This document shows, in pieces, positions 34,581-43,313 of a stretch of 64,000 nucleotides of DNA (within the stretch, counting starts at the first letter, position 1; each line of letters opens with the position of its first letter). Position numbers and translations under genes: made by a program. The stretch is taken from the NCBI GenBank assembly GCA_004124475.1, contig SCKK01000007.1:1-64000 (forward strand). The letters run 5' to 3'. The notes beneath the pieces were generated by a model. It was not told the DNA's origin and made no database searches. It worked only from the letters and a program-made list of their open reading frames with translations. Origin of the DNA: Fidelibacterota bacterium (GTDB lineage: Bacteria > Fidelibacterota > Marinisomatia > Marinisomatales > SCKK01).

Positions 34581-36275
34581 ATGTCTGATATTCAATATTA
34601 TTTCTACAGAAGAAATGAAAAACTAACGATTTTATGGTTATTAATTATTTTGATCGGTTGTGCTGCCGTGGCGCCACCTCCTGGAGGTCCTGTCGATAAA
34701 ACATCTCCATCTCTTGTTTCAGTAGAGCCTCTTTCCGGAACCACGCATATCAGTGGTGGATTATCTGTGTTGCTTGTTTTTTCAGAGCGACTTGATGAGA
34801 CCTCATTGGATAAAGGAATCAATCTGCTTCCTGTTATGAAAATACCGATAGAGCTCAAAATTAAAAAAGAAATGGTTACGGTTAAATTACCTGAAGATCT
34901 TGCTTTGAATCAAACGTACATATTAACCCTCACAAGAGACATTTTGGACGAACATCGTAACCGTCTGGATCGTGTGTACCAGCTTGCTTTCAGTACGGGG
35001 GATAAAATCTCTGAAGGAATGATTTCTGGTAGGGTATATGGTTCACCGGAGAAATCGAGTCTCGTTTATCTTTATCAAAGTAGGGAGGAAATGGCTGATA
35101 GTTTATTTCTAAGACAGCCGGACTATGCAACGGAAACAGATGATGAGGGTCACTATTCATTTTCTTACCTTGATCCGGGTGAGTATCTGGTGATTGCATT
35201 TACAGGAGGTAGATCCCCTTTCCCTGTTGTCCCTTCGAGGATGCATTACGGTGTTTACTGGAGGTCATCCGTAGCCATTGCTGTCAATGATACTACCTTC
35301 AATATAAATATGCGAATTTTTAAAGAAGTCCCCCTTTTTAAAGTATTAAATATCCAGATGGAAAACCGAGCACAGGGTTTAATTCGTTTTACTACCCCTG
35401 TCTCTCTTTCGTCACAAAATATGCCAATACTATTATTTTCTTCTGAGAATGAACACGAAGTGATTCCCGATATTATTTTTCAATTTATAAGTAATTCGGA
35501 AGAAGTAAGATTTCAAACTTCTAATTTAGTTCCAGGTAACAAATATACCATTCGTGTTTCTAATTTTCGGGATTCAACGGATCAGGAATTGGAAACGATC
35601 TCAAAAGAAATTCAAGTTCCTGAAATGGATAGTCTGAAGATCTCAATCATATTCCCTGAAATTGGAAGGACGATTAAATTAACTGAGGGATTCACGCCAA
35701 TAAATGTTCAATTCGACGGAATTACACTATCCAGTACAGACAGTGTAGTAGCAACATTGGAAGATACGGGTGGAATTGAATTGCCGCTGATATTAGAATG
35801 GGAAAATCCGACCCATCTGGTTCTCACGCCTGGATTAGGGTGGGATCCTGATGAGGAGTATAGATTGAATTTGTTTGCCAATCGGTTGTTTTCAAGGGAC
35901 AGTATTCACATGGCTGATACCGTTTTTACCTATCCAATCAAAATTAGGTTGGATGGAGGAGAAGGTGGGATCTCTGGTAAAGTACTTGGGGAATACTTTT
36001 TGGGCTCGATTGTTGAGGCAAAACCGATAGAAAATTCAATTATTTCTTATAGCGTAGTTGTAAATTCGAAGGGTGAATTTGTCTTCAAAAACCTACCGGC
36101 AGAGGATTGGATATTAAGTGCATTTCAGGATTCGGATAAAAATGGACGTTATACTCCAGGAAGAGCCATTCCGTTCATCCCATCCGAACCATTTTTAATG
36201 ACACAGGATACAATAGAAGTAAGAGCCAATTGGGATGTGGAAGGAATTGAACTTACCTATCCAGACGAAGAGTGA
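34581..36275 (+). CDS. Ig-like domain lipoprotein (SbsA/Big_5 type)
   Basis: A 564-residue exported protein. A basic start and hydrophobic stretch end in the lipobox LIGC|AA (cysteine near residue 27), followed by a proline-rich APPPGGPVDKTSP. The first fold resembles the Big_5/SbsA Ig-like domain: PSLVSVEPLSGTTHISGGLSVLLVFSERLDETSL, ending YQLAFSTGD. A carboxypeptidase-regulatory-like strand region follows (ISGRVYG, YLDPGEYLVIAF). Two more beta regions, the last with DSDKNGRYTPGRAIPF, suggest a surface or periplasmic scaffold. The next gene starts right after its TGA. Confidence 0.85.
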   Translation: MSDIQYYFYRRNEKLTILWLLIILIGCAAVAPPPGGPVDKTSPSLVSVEPLSGTTHISGGLSVLLVFSERLDETSLDKGINLLPVMKIPIELKIKKEMVTVKLPEDLALNQTYILTLTRDILDEHRNRLDRVYQLAFSTGDKISEGMISGRVYGSPEKSSLVYLYQSREEMADSLFLRQPDYATETDDEGHYSFSYLDPGEYLVIAFTGGRSPFPVVPSRMHYGVYWRSSVAIAVNDTTFNINMRIFKEVPLFKVLNIQMENRAQGLIRFTTPVSLSSQNMPILLFSSENEHEVIPDIIFQFISNSEEVRFQTSNLVPGNKYTIRVSNFRDSTDQELETISKEIQVPEMDSLKISIIFPEIGRTIKLTEGFTPINVQFDGITLSSTDSVVATLEDTGGIELPLILEWENPTHLVLTPGLGWDPDEEYRLNLFANRLFSRDSIHMADTVFTYPIKIRLDGGEGGISGKVLGEYFLGSIVEAKPIENSIISYSVVVNSKGEFVFKNLPAEDWILSAFQDSDKNGRYTPGRAIPFIPSEPFLMTQDTIEVRANWDVEGIELTYPDEE

Positions 36276-37373
36276 ATGATAGTGAAAGTTAAAGGGAAAA
36301 GGAAAATAGTCTGTGTCATCATGGCAGGTGGTCGGGGAACTCGATTCTGGCCTTTAAGTCGTAATTCACGTCCCAAACAACTTTTGAAAATACTAGGCGA
36401 ACATTCCATGCTTCAGAGGACAGTTGACAGGCTTCGAAAAATCAATTTCGTAGAGGACATTTATATCATTACAGGACCTGATCTTGAAGAAACCATAAAA
36501 AATGAGATTGAAGGTGTTTCACCTGACCGGATAATTGTAGAACCATCTGGGAAGAATACAGCGCCCTGTATTGGGCTTGCAGCTCTACACATGGCAGCAA
36601 AAAATCCGGATTCCATCATGGGAGTTTTCCCCGCAGACCACCTCATCATTGGTCATCAAAAGTTTTCCAGCGCTCTGCGAATGGCAATGAATCTTACTGT
36701 TGGTGGAGATGCTTTGGTCACCTTTGGAATTGTTCCCAATTCTCCCCACACCGGTTACGGCTATATCCAATTTGACAAGCGTAAAGAAACCGTGCCTGGG
36801 AAGGTATACATGGTAAAAACCTTTGCGGAAAAACCGAATGAAAGAGTTGCAAAAAGGTTTGTGAGAAGTGGAGAATTTCTGTGGAATAGCGGGATGTTTG
36901 TTTGGAAAGTATCATCGATTCTGGGTGCTATCGAATTACATATGCCCGAACTATCGCAATCTTTGTTGGCAATTCGTGATGCGCTGGGGAAGAGATCCTA
37001 TCATTCAACCCTTTTGGATCAATGGGAATTAATAAAACCTGAATCTATCGATTATGGTATATTGGAAAAGAGCGATAATATCTATATGGTCAAATCAGAA
37101 TTTCAGTGGAGTGATGTGGGATCATGGAATTCATTCTTTGAATTATCACCGAAAAATGGAATGGGAAATGTCATTAAGGGAGATGTAATTGTACTGGATG
37201 GAGAAAATAACCTGATTCATTCCAACGGGAAACTGACGGCAGTAATCGGGATAGATAACGTAGTAATTATCAATACACCAGATGCTACGCTCGTGGTATC
37301 GAGAGACAAAGTTGAGGATGTGAAGGTACTGGTTAAATTGCTTGAAGAATCTGGGAGAGAAGAGGTCCTATAA
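36276..37373 (+). CDS. Mannose-1-phosphate guanylyltransferase
   Basis: A 365-residue nucleotidyltransferase of the ManC/Mpg family that makes GDP-mannose for polysaccharide or glycolipid synthesis. The N-terminal nucleotide-binding loop is VIMAGGRGTRFWPLSRNSRPKQLLK (about 14-38). FPADHLI, the TGYGYIQFD substrate motif and FAEKPNERVAKRFVRSGEFLWNSGMFVWK follow. EFQWSDVGSWNSFF closes the catalytic domain, and a short left-handed helix region ends the protein. There is no phosphomannose isomerase domain (it would be about 470 residues). The start overlaps the preceding lipoprotein gene's stop region without a gap. Confidence 0.94.
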   Translation: MIVKVKGKRKIVCVIMAGGRGTRFWPLSRNSRPKQLLKILGEHSMLQRTVDRLRKINFVEDIYIITGPDLEETIKNEIEGVSPDRIIVEPSGKNTAPCIGLAALHMAAKNPDSIMGVFPADHLIIGHQKFSSALRMAMNLTVGGDALVTFGIVPNSPHTGYGYIQFDKRKETVPGKVYMVKTFAEKPNERVAKRFVRSGEFLWNSGMFVWKVSSILGAIELHMPELSQSLLAIRDALGKRSYHSTLLDQWELIKPESIDYGILEKSDNIYMVKSEFQWSDVGSWNSFFELSPKNGMGNVIKGDVIVLDGENNLIHSNGKLTAVIGIDNVVIINTPDATLVVSRDKVEDVKVLVKLLEESGREEVL

Positions 37374-37648
37374 TGGATGAAAATTGGTTGTATGAACAAT
37401 TTGAACGGTTGGCAGAAGAGATGGATGTTACCTTACTCGAAGGTAAGGGTGATTTTATCGGAGGATTTTGCACAATTAATAGGGATAAGTTTATTGTATT
37501 AAATAAAGTAAAACCGTTGAGTCAAAGATTGCGAGTTATGGCAACATCATTTCGGGAATTAGAAATTCATGATCGGTATTTAATTCCGGTTTTAAGGGAA
37601 TTCATTGAGTTAGAAAATGATAGAAAAAGTCTTGATTTGCTATGGTGA
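37373..37648 (+). CDS. Conserved small protein of unknown function
   Basis: A 91-residue acidic protein starting MDENWLYEQFERLAEEMDV, with no recognised domain. It has a beta hairpin-like middle (LLEGKGDFIGGFCTINRDKFIVLNK) and a basic, leucine-rich second half (LSQRLRVMATSFRELEIHDRYLIPVLREFIELEND). The ATG overlaps the preceding TAA by one base, so it is translationally coupled to the guanylyltransferase and probably expressed with it. I infer no function. Confidence 0.75.
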   Translation: MDENWLYEQFERLAEEMDVTLLEGKGDFIGGFCTINRDKFIVLNKVKPLSQRLRVMATSFRELEIHDRYLIPVLREFIELENDRKSLDLLW

Positions 37649-37743
37649 ATTTTTTATACTCCGCAACTTTGAATTCACAAATAATTAATTCATCAAGAAG
37701 AAATTATTTTTGTTCTTAACCTTTTGCTATAGAAAGGATTTCA

Positions 37744-39828
37744 ATGAGTTTTGTTCAACCTTCAGATATTCGTAATCTTGCAATTGTAGGTCATGGAACA
37801 TCTGGGAAAACTATCTTGGCAGAGGCGATGCTATATTCCAGTGGGAAAACCAATCGCCTGGGAAAAATTGAGGAAGGTACTACCATCTCAGATTACCATA
37901 AGGATGAAATTACCCGCCAAATTTCCATAGGTGTTAGTACCCTTCATTGTAACTGGGAGGGTAAAAAAATAAATTTTCTGGACACACCAGGATTTTTTGA
38001 TTTTATGGGGGACACAAAAGCCGCTCTTCACGTTTCTGATCTGGCATTAATTGTAGTACAGGGTGTTTCTGGAGTCGAGACTGGAACGGAATTGGTGTGG
38101 GATTACGCTGAACAAAATAAATTACCAAAGTTTTTTGCCATCAATATGATGGATAAAGAAAATACGCACTTCGAAGCCATTTTAGAAAAACTAAAGAACA
38201 GATTCTCTAAAAAGATTTTTCCTTTTACACTACCCGTTAGTACAGGGCCTGGATTCAATCAAGTCGCTGATGTCCTTCGTAAGTCAATGTTTACTTATGA
38301 TGCAAATGGGAAGGGGAAATATAGAGTGAATGACCTACCAGCAGATTGGGTTGACAGAATTGATGGACTGCATGAGGAACTCATCGAAAATATTGCCGAG
38401 TCGGATGATGCATTGATGGAGAAATTTTTTGATGAGGGCGGATTGATGGAAGATGACTTGCGTAGCGGTATGCATGATGCAATTATAAATGGTTCCGTTA
38501 TTCCATTGGTTTGTACTTCCGGATTCACCAATGTAGGTGTTACCAGAATGATGGATATTATTACAAAATATTGTCCGTCTCCAGCTGATACTTCTTCAAT
38601 CCAGGTTTTTAAAGCGGGTACTAATGAAGAAGTGGAATTAAAAACAACACGGGATAATCAAACCAGTATTCAGGTATTTAAAACTCTAAGCGAAGCGCAT
38701 GTGGGAGAGTTATCCTTCTTTCGTGTTTATTCCGGAAAAGTAAAAGCGGGGATGGATTTGAGGAATCCCAGTCGACAGACTACTGAGAGGTTAGGACAAA
38801 TTTTCGTCATGAATGGAAAAGATAGAAAGGATGTGGGTGAATTGGTGGCTGGAGATATAGGCGCTGTTGTAAAATTGAAGAACACTCACACCGGTGACAC
38901 GTTGTGTCGTCCCAAATTTGAGATAGAACTTCCCAGTATCGATTTTCTTTTACCAAATATTAATGCTGCTGTAGTCACCAAATCCAAGGGGGACGAAGAT
39001 AAAATTGCCACAGGTCTTGCAACCCTCCATGAGGAGGATCCAACCTTTATTTTCAAAGTGGACTCCGAACTCAGTCAAACCATCATATCAGGTCAGGGTG
39101 AGCTTCATTTGGAAGTGGTTGTAGATAAACTGAAGAGAAAATTTCATGTAGAGGTAGATCTCATTGAGCCTAGAATTCCTTATCGAGAAACGATTAAAGT
39201 GCATGGGGAATCCAAATTTCGTCATAAGAAACAGTCGGGTGGCGCTGGACAATTTGCCGAAGTCTGGATGCGTGTTGAACCGAAAGAACGTGGAACTGGT
39301 GTGGAATTTACAAACTCACTGGTGGGGCAACATGTTGACCGTGTTTATGTACCATCTGTTGAAAAAGGAGTTAACGCCGCAACTACAGAGGGTGCTTTAG
39401 CTGGTTATCGAATAGTTGATCTAAAAGTGGAATTTTATGATGGGAAACAACACACTGTAGATTCAAAAGATATCGCATTTCAGATTGCAGGGAAAGGTGC
39501 TTTTAAAGAAGCATTTCTATCAGCTAAACCCTGCCTTTTAGAACCTATTTATGAAATTGAAGTAAAAGTTCCTGATGACCATATGGGTGATGTTATGGGA
39601 GACATTTCCGGTAGAAGAGGGAAAATCCTCGGGATGGATTCTGAGGATGGAAACCAGATTATCAAAGCTTATGTACCTCAGGCAAATCTATATCGGTATT
39701 CTACAGCACTCCGTTCCATCACAGGAGGCAGAGCAATACATAAAGAGAAATTCAGTCATTATGAAGAGGTACCTAAAGACCTCGAACAAAAAATTATCAA
39801 GGCGGGGAAAAATGGGGGTAAAGTGTAG
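37744..39828 (+). CDS. fusA: Elongation factor G paralogue with altered NKxD motif
   Basis: A 694-residue translational GTPase. The P-loop is GHGTSGKT (16-23), followed by TRQISIGVS (switch I), LDTPGFFDF (G3, 80-86), and domains II-V to the end. The G4 motif, normally NKxD, reads N134-M-M-D137 (AINMMDKEN), so the lysine is replaced by methionine. P-loop GH.xSGKT and overall form match the EF-G-2-type family rather than the main EF-G (AHIDAGKT). It may be a second EF-G with a recycling or stress role, and the main fusA would be elsewhere. Symbol is given for the family only. Confidence 0.88.
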   Translation: MSFVQPSDIRNLAIVGHGTSGKTILAEAMLYSSGKTNRLGKIEEGTTISDYHKDEITRQISIGVSTLHCNWEGKKINFLDTPGFFDFMGDTKAALHVSDLALIVVQGVSGVETGTELVWDYAEQNKLPKFFAINMMDKENTHFEAILEKLKNRFSKKIFPFTLPVSTGPGFNQVADVLRKSMFTYDANGKGKYRVNDLPADWVDRIDGLHEELIENIAESDDALMEKFFDEGGLMEDDLRSGMHDAIINGSVIPLVCTSGFTNVGVTRMMDIITKYCPSPADTSSIQVFKAGTNEEVELKTTRDNQTSIQVFKTLSEAHVGELSFFRVYSGKVKAGMDLRNPSRQTTERLGQIFVMNGKDRKDVGELVAGDIGAVVKLKNTHTGDTLCRPKFEIELPSIDFLLPNINAAVVTKSKGDEDKIATGLATLHEEDPTFIFKVDSELSQTIISGQGELHLEVVVDKLKRKFHVEVDLIEPRIPYRETIKVHGESKFRHKKQSGGAGQFAEVWMRVEPKERGTGVEFTNSLVGQHVDRVYVPSVEKGVNAATTEGALAGYRIVDLKVEFYDGKQHTVDSKDIAFQIAGKGAFKEAFLSAKPCLLEPIYEIEVKVPDDHMGDVMGDISGRRGKILGMDSEDGNQIIKAYVPQANLYRYSTALRSITGGRAIHKEKFSHYEEVPKDLEQKIIKAGKNGGKV

Positions 39829-39837
39829 GGAGATGTA

Positions 39838-40410
39838 TGATGGGTGATGGTGGAGTTGTAGCTGGTGTAATGGTAGCTGGTGAGGATTTTAATGGCTGAT
39901 TATCAAGATGTTAAAGTAGCTGAAATTGATTTTATCAACGAACCTGATCGTTATAAGTTGGATAATTTTGAAGTATATAAACATTCACGAGTGTTTAGAA
40001 AAAAGTATACCATATTATTAACCAATTACCTGAAGGAGAAAAATATAATCTGACATGTCAAATGCGAGACGCGATCATTTCTATTACAAATAACATTGCA
40101 GAAGCACATGGTCGTTGGCATTATAAAGAATCAATCCAGTTTTGTCGTATCGCTCGTGGTTCAACTGAAGAAATTATTGATGATCTCAATATCTGTATCG
40201 ATGAGAACTATTATGACATTGAGCAATGTACACATCTTAAAGAAACTGGGTATGAATTAGTGAAAAAAATTAATGGTTACATTGCCTATCTCAATTTACA
40301 GAGAAATCAATATAAATCATAATATATGACCGCTCACCAGCTACCCCCGTACAGTCGCAAGCTCCTTACGGGGCAGGCACTCACCGCTAACCAGTTACCA
40401 TTCACCAATC
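39838..40410. mobile_element. Inverted-repeat-flanked four-helix-bundle gene unit
   Basis: The left flank (39838-39886) is built of words such as GTGATGGTGGAG and two GTAGCTGGTG copies. The right flank (40325-40410), on the opposite strand, has CTCACCAGCTACC and ACCAGTTACCATTCACC with ATCACC. The arms are roughly inverted. The gene between them encodes a four-helix-bundle protein. A CCCCGTACAGTC...CTTACGGGG palindrome interrupts the right arm. The gene is also broken, so this unit may no longer move. Confidence 0.45.
39892..40322 (+). pseudogene. Four-helix-bundle (S23/IVP-like) protein with a one-base frameshift
   Basis: Read across a shift, the product is MADYQDVKVAEIDFINEPDRY..., then VFRKKVYHIINQLPEGEK and YNLTCQMRDAIISITNNIAEAHGR, as in the four-helix-bundle family of 23S rRNA intervening sequences and Avd-like proteins. 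The frame changes at the run of six A at 39999-40004. One missing A there restores a single 144-residue frame. The rest is conserved to YLNLQRNQYKS. Either the gene is recently broken, or the sequence has a homopolymer error. Confidence 0.75.
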
Positions 40411-40420
40411 ACCATCAACC

Positions 40421-40918
40421 ATGAAAACACTTTGGGCTCCATGGCGAATTGAATATGTGAAAGCACCCAAGGATGAAGGGTGTATTTTCTGTGATAAACC
40501 CGATCGTGACGATGATCGTAAAATGTTAATACTTCACAGGGGTGATCTGGCATTCATTATGATGAACCTTTATCCATACAACAACGCTCATCTGATGATT
40601 GCTCCTTATGAGCATGTTGCAGATCCCTCACAGCTATCAATCGAAACAAAGACTGAGATAACGTCGTTGACCGATTCCGCAATGAAAGTCTTGAAAAAAG
40701 CTGTAAATCCGGATGGATTCAATTTTGGTGCTAACTTCGGCAAAACCGCTGGTTCGGGAATTGAAGAGCATGTTCACTATCATCTTGTTCCACGGTGGGC
40801 AGGGGACACGAATTTTATGCCCGTGATCGGGCATACGAAAGTCCAAGTACAGGAACTTCAAGAATGTTTTGACACTCTCAAACCGTTTTTCGATCGACTA
40901 ATGATAGAAGGAGGTTAA
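40421..40918 (+). CDS. HIT-family hydrolase
   Basis: A 165-residue HIT-superfamily protein, probably acting on AMP-linked nucleotides such as ApnA. The HIT motif is EHVHYHLVPRW (about 116-126), with the catalytic middle histidine. MKTLWAPWRIEYV, the EGCIFC pair and NLYPYNNAHLMIAPYEHVADPSQLS are typical of the prokaryotic AP4A-phosphorylase-like branch. The ATG directly follows the inverted-repeat arm of the upstream four-helix-bundle unit. Confidence 0.92.
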   Translation: MKTLWAPWRIEYVKAPKDEGCIFCDKPDRDDDRKMLILHRGDLAFIMMNLYPYNNAHLMIAPYEHVADPSQLSIETKTEITSLTDSAMKVLKKAVNPDGFNFGANFGKTAGSGIEEHVHYHLVPRWAGDTNFMPVIGHTKVQVQELQECFDTLKPFFDRLMIEGG

Positions 40919-40944
40919 TTATACTACCCTTTTCACAAACCTGG

Positions 40945-41133
40945 TTGCCATATCTTTACCTCTATGGAGTGGGTGGTTGCCTATTCCTGGTTGGAATATG
41001 GTTAATACTGCGATATCGCTCTCTGAATTTACAACTCCGTAAGCATCGATATTGGTTCATGATACTATTGGGTGGATTTCTCTGGTATATGGCCATTCAC
41101 GCCTTTTTCATCCTGGCAGCATTGAGAGGATAA
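40945..41133 (+). CDS. Small two-helix membrane protein
   Basis: A 62-residue ORF MPYLYLYGVGGCLFLVGIWLILRYR... with two hydrophobic helices (about 4-22 and 38-58) around a basic middle (LRKHRYWF). No family was recognised. The TTG 40945 start is uncertain. The frame is open back to the HIT stop, where AGGAGG at 40909-40914 might serve an unusual ATT/ATA start. It overlaps nothing and precedes the symporter by a few bases, so it may be an accessory subunit or only a non-coding stretch. Confidence 0.5.
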   Translation: MPYLYLYGVGGCLFLVGIWLILRYRSLNLQLRKHRYWFMILLGGFLWYMAIHAFFILAALRG

Positions 41134-41138
41134 CCGGT

Positions 41139-42983
41139 ATGACACCTTCATCGATAGGAACCGGATTAGACCAAATTATCATAATTGTATACTTTGTCGT
41201 TATCTTGTTGTTTGGGAGTTATTTCGGACGATATGCCAAGACAACGTCTGACTTTTTCTTTGGGGGACGCCGGTTTGCCTGGTGGCTTATTACAATTTCA
41301 ATTGTTGCCACGGGAGTAGGTTCTCATAGTTTTATCAAATATTCTTCCAAAGCTTTTCAATATGGATTTTCATCCACAATGACATATATGAATGATTGGT
41401 TTTTCATACCGTTTTTCATGTTTGGATGGTTACCGATTATTATTTATTCGAAAGTTCGTTCCATCCCCGAATATTTTGAGCGTCGATTCAATCCCACCGC
41501 CCGACTACTGGCAACGATGATGATTTTGCTCTACATGATTGGCTACATTGCCATTGGATTCTTAACTTTGGCGACTGCTTTACATAAAATTATGGGTTTG
41601 CCCTTAATGGGAACGGTGATTATCATCGCCGTACTAACGGCAGTATACATGCACTTTGGCGGGCAGACTTCTGTTATTTTCACTGATCTTTTACAGGGTC
41701 TCATATTACTTTTTGCAGGTTTATTTCTATTTTTTATTGGATTACAATATGTCGGAGGATTTGATATATTCTGGAACGCACTATCCCCACAGGCAAAATT
41801 ACCCCTGGCACCTTATAATTATCCGCCGGATTTTAATTTTGTAGGCATTTTCTGGCAGGATGGAATAGCTGGTTCGATTGGATTCTTGTTTATGAATCAG
41901 GGGTTAATCATGCGGTTTATGGCTTGCAAAAGTGTCAATGAAGGACGCAAAGCGGCCACCATTAATATTCTGATTGTCTTACCTATTTCTGCGGTTGTTG
42001 TGTCGAATGCCGGTTGGATTGGACGTGCTATTCTGGAAGTATTTCCCGGTCAGATTGATCCTAATATCAATCCTAATGATATCTTTGTTATGGTAACGAG
42101 CCTAGTGGCTAAACCGGGTGTATTTGGGTTCATTATTGCTGCGTTGAGTGCTGCGTTAATGTCCACGGTGGATACTTTAGTGAACGCCTCGGCAAATGTT
42201 TTTGTAAATGACCTCTATCGTCCCTTCGTCAGGAAGAAGCATAGCGATAAACACTATTTACACGTTGCCAGGTGGTCGTCTGTTGCGGTCACAGCTTTAG
42301 GTGTTATTCTGGTTCCGGTTTTTAATTCGTTTGACACGATTTACGAAGCTCATGGTTGGTTTCATTCTACTTTTACACCACCACTCATTGTTGCTGTGTT
42401 CCTGGGAATTTTCTGGAGACGTTTTACCTCCCCTGCGGTGATTGCGACGTTTACAGTTGGTGCAGGACTCATGATCTTGGGGCAGTTTTTTCCCCAGCTC
42501 ATTTCTCCCTTTGATCATGGTATTGAGATGCAAGCAGGGAAGCCTTACATTTATATTGGCGCTCTGTATAATATTGTCGTTTGTACAATCGTAGGTGTAG
42601 GGGTCAGCCTGGTGACAAAACCCAAGACGCCGGAAGAGGTTAAAGGACTAACGATTTTCGATTTGACCCACGCCCGCGAATATTTCAAAGGCAGTCCACC
42701 GAATGACCGTGAAGGTAAACCGGTTCTGGCACATTGGAAGATCATTGATGATCAAGAAGATGTAATCAGGTTTTCTCAACAGGATATGGCACGAATGGCT
42801 GCAGATCCAGGAGATTTGGTCTATATAATGGACAAACGCAAATGGCTTGGTGGACTGAAATCAATTCACTCGATATATGGAGAGCCACATAATGAAAATG
42901 GTGTGGTTTATATGTCTGAGGCTCAGATGAAGAGTGGAATGTTTGTTGAGGGTCGAATTTTGGAAGCCGAGAAGGAAATGTAA
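41139..42983 (+). CDS. Sodium:solute symporter (SSS family)
   Basis: A 614-residue membrane transporter with about 13 helices. ATG 41139 was chosen because GAGAGGA precedes it, while the longer frame from 41052 overlaps the small membrane ORF. SSS-family features are FFFGGRRFAWWLITISIVATGVGSHSFIKYSS (TM1-2), RSIPEYFERRF, SALMSTVDTLVNASANVFVNDLYRP and a final helix. A cytoplasmic tail (about 525-614) follows that is not usual for small SSS proteins. The substrate is unclear, though SSS members carry sugars, amino acids, nucleosides and carboxylates. Confidence 0.9.
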   Translation: MTPSSIGTGLDQIIIIVYFVVILLFGSYFGRYAKTTSDFFFGGRRFAWWLITISIVATGVGSHSFIKYSSKAFQYGFSSTMTYMNDWFFIPFFMFGWLPIIIYSKVRSIPEYFERRFNPTARLLATMMILLYMIGYIAIGFLTLATALHKIMGLPLMGTVIIIAVLTAVYMHFGGQTSVIFTDLLQGLILLFAGLFLFFIGLQYVGGFDIFWNALSPQAKLPLAPYNYPPDFNFVGIFWQDGIAGSIGFLFMNQGLIMRFMACKSVNEGRKAATINILIVLPISAVVVSNAGWIGRAILEVFPGQIDPNINPNDIFVMVTSLVAKPGVFGFIIAALSAALMSTVDTLVNASANVFVNDLYRPFVRKKHSDKHYLHVARWSSVAVTALGVILVPVFNSFDTIYEAHGWFHSTFTPPLIVAVFLGIFWRRFTSPAVIATFTVGAGLMILGQFFPQLISPFDHGIEMQAGKPYIYIGALYNIVVCTIVGVGVSLVTKPKTPEEVKGLTIFDLTHAREYFKGSPPNDREGKPVLAHWKIIDDQEDVIRFSQQDMARMAADPGDLVYIMDKRKWLGGLKSIHSIYGEPHNENGVVYMSEAQMKSGMFVEGRILEAEKEM

Positions 42984-43116
42984 AGGTTTTTTCACTTTTT
43001 ATTCTTTCCTAAATTCGCAGCGCTTTTTAATTTGGAAACACAAAAATATGAAGAATAATAGGGATGTTACTTTTTTCTTTGTGTCTTTGTAATCAATAAA
43101 AAATTCCGGCGTAGCT

Positions 43117-43138
43117 TCCCGACACTTCGTATACGGGA
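43117..43138. repeat. Palindrome in the D-loop position of the tRNA remnant
   Basis: TCCCGACACTTCGTATACGGGA, imperfect 22-bp inverted repeat, a longer member of the dispersed TCCCGA family. Confidence 0.7.
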
Positions 43139-43167
43139 CAGGCAAATGGTAGAGTGAGTGGCTGTTA

Positions 43168-43183
43168 TCCCGATGTTTCGGGA
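43168..43183. repeat. Palindrome in the anticodon-arm position of the tRNA remnant
   Basis: TCCCGATGTTTCGGGA, a 16-bp inverted repeat. It interrupts the remnant just after the CTGTTA of the anticodon loop. Confidence 0.75.
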
Positions 43184-43240
43184 CGGGGGTTCGAGTATTG
43201 GCGAGGATGTTCAATAAAAAAATTATACATGAATAAATAT

Positions 43241-43313
43241 TCCGGCGTAGCTCAGTTGGTAGAGCGAGTGGCTGTTAACCACCAGGCCGGGGGTTCGAGT
43301 CCCTCCGCCGGAG
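43241..43313 (+). tRNA. tRNA-Asn (GTT)
   Basis: A 73-base cloverleaf: acceptor TCCGGCG (43241-43247) pairs with CGCCGGA (43306-43312), discriminator G 43313. The D-arm is GCTC...GAGC. The anticodon loop CTGTTAA has anticodon GTT at 43274-43276, and the T-arm is GGGGG-TTCGAGT-CCCTC. CCA is not encoded. One A-C mismatch occurs at the base of the anticodon stem, so folding should be checked, but the gene looks functional. Confidence 0.96.

Larger units (their letters stand above)
43105..43196 (+). pseudogene. tRNA-Asn remnant interrupted by two palindromes
   Basis: TCCGGCGTAGCT (43105-43116), GGTAGAGTGAGTGGCTGTTA (43148-43167) and GGGGGTTCGAGT (43185-43196) match the intact tRNA at 43241-43252, 43258-43277 and 43289-43300. 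Only one base differs. A 31-base insert carrying TCCCGACACTTCG...CGGGA replaces the D-loop CAGTT. TCCCGATGTTTCGGGAC replaces the 3' half of the anticodon arm. The acceptor 3' end is lost. Palindromes appear to have entered both loop regions. Confidence 0.8.
42984..43240. other. Region upstream of tRNA-Asn with tRNA remnant
   Basis: About 255 bases without a gene. The later half contains the broken tRNA-Asn copy described separately. The first part (42984-43104) is AT-rich, with nothing recognised. Confidence 0.55.

Noticed and set aside
41052-41138. N-terminal extension of the sodium symporter
   Set aside because: It overlaps the small membrane ORF in another frame, is not membrane-like, and a better ribosome site lies before ATG 41139.
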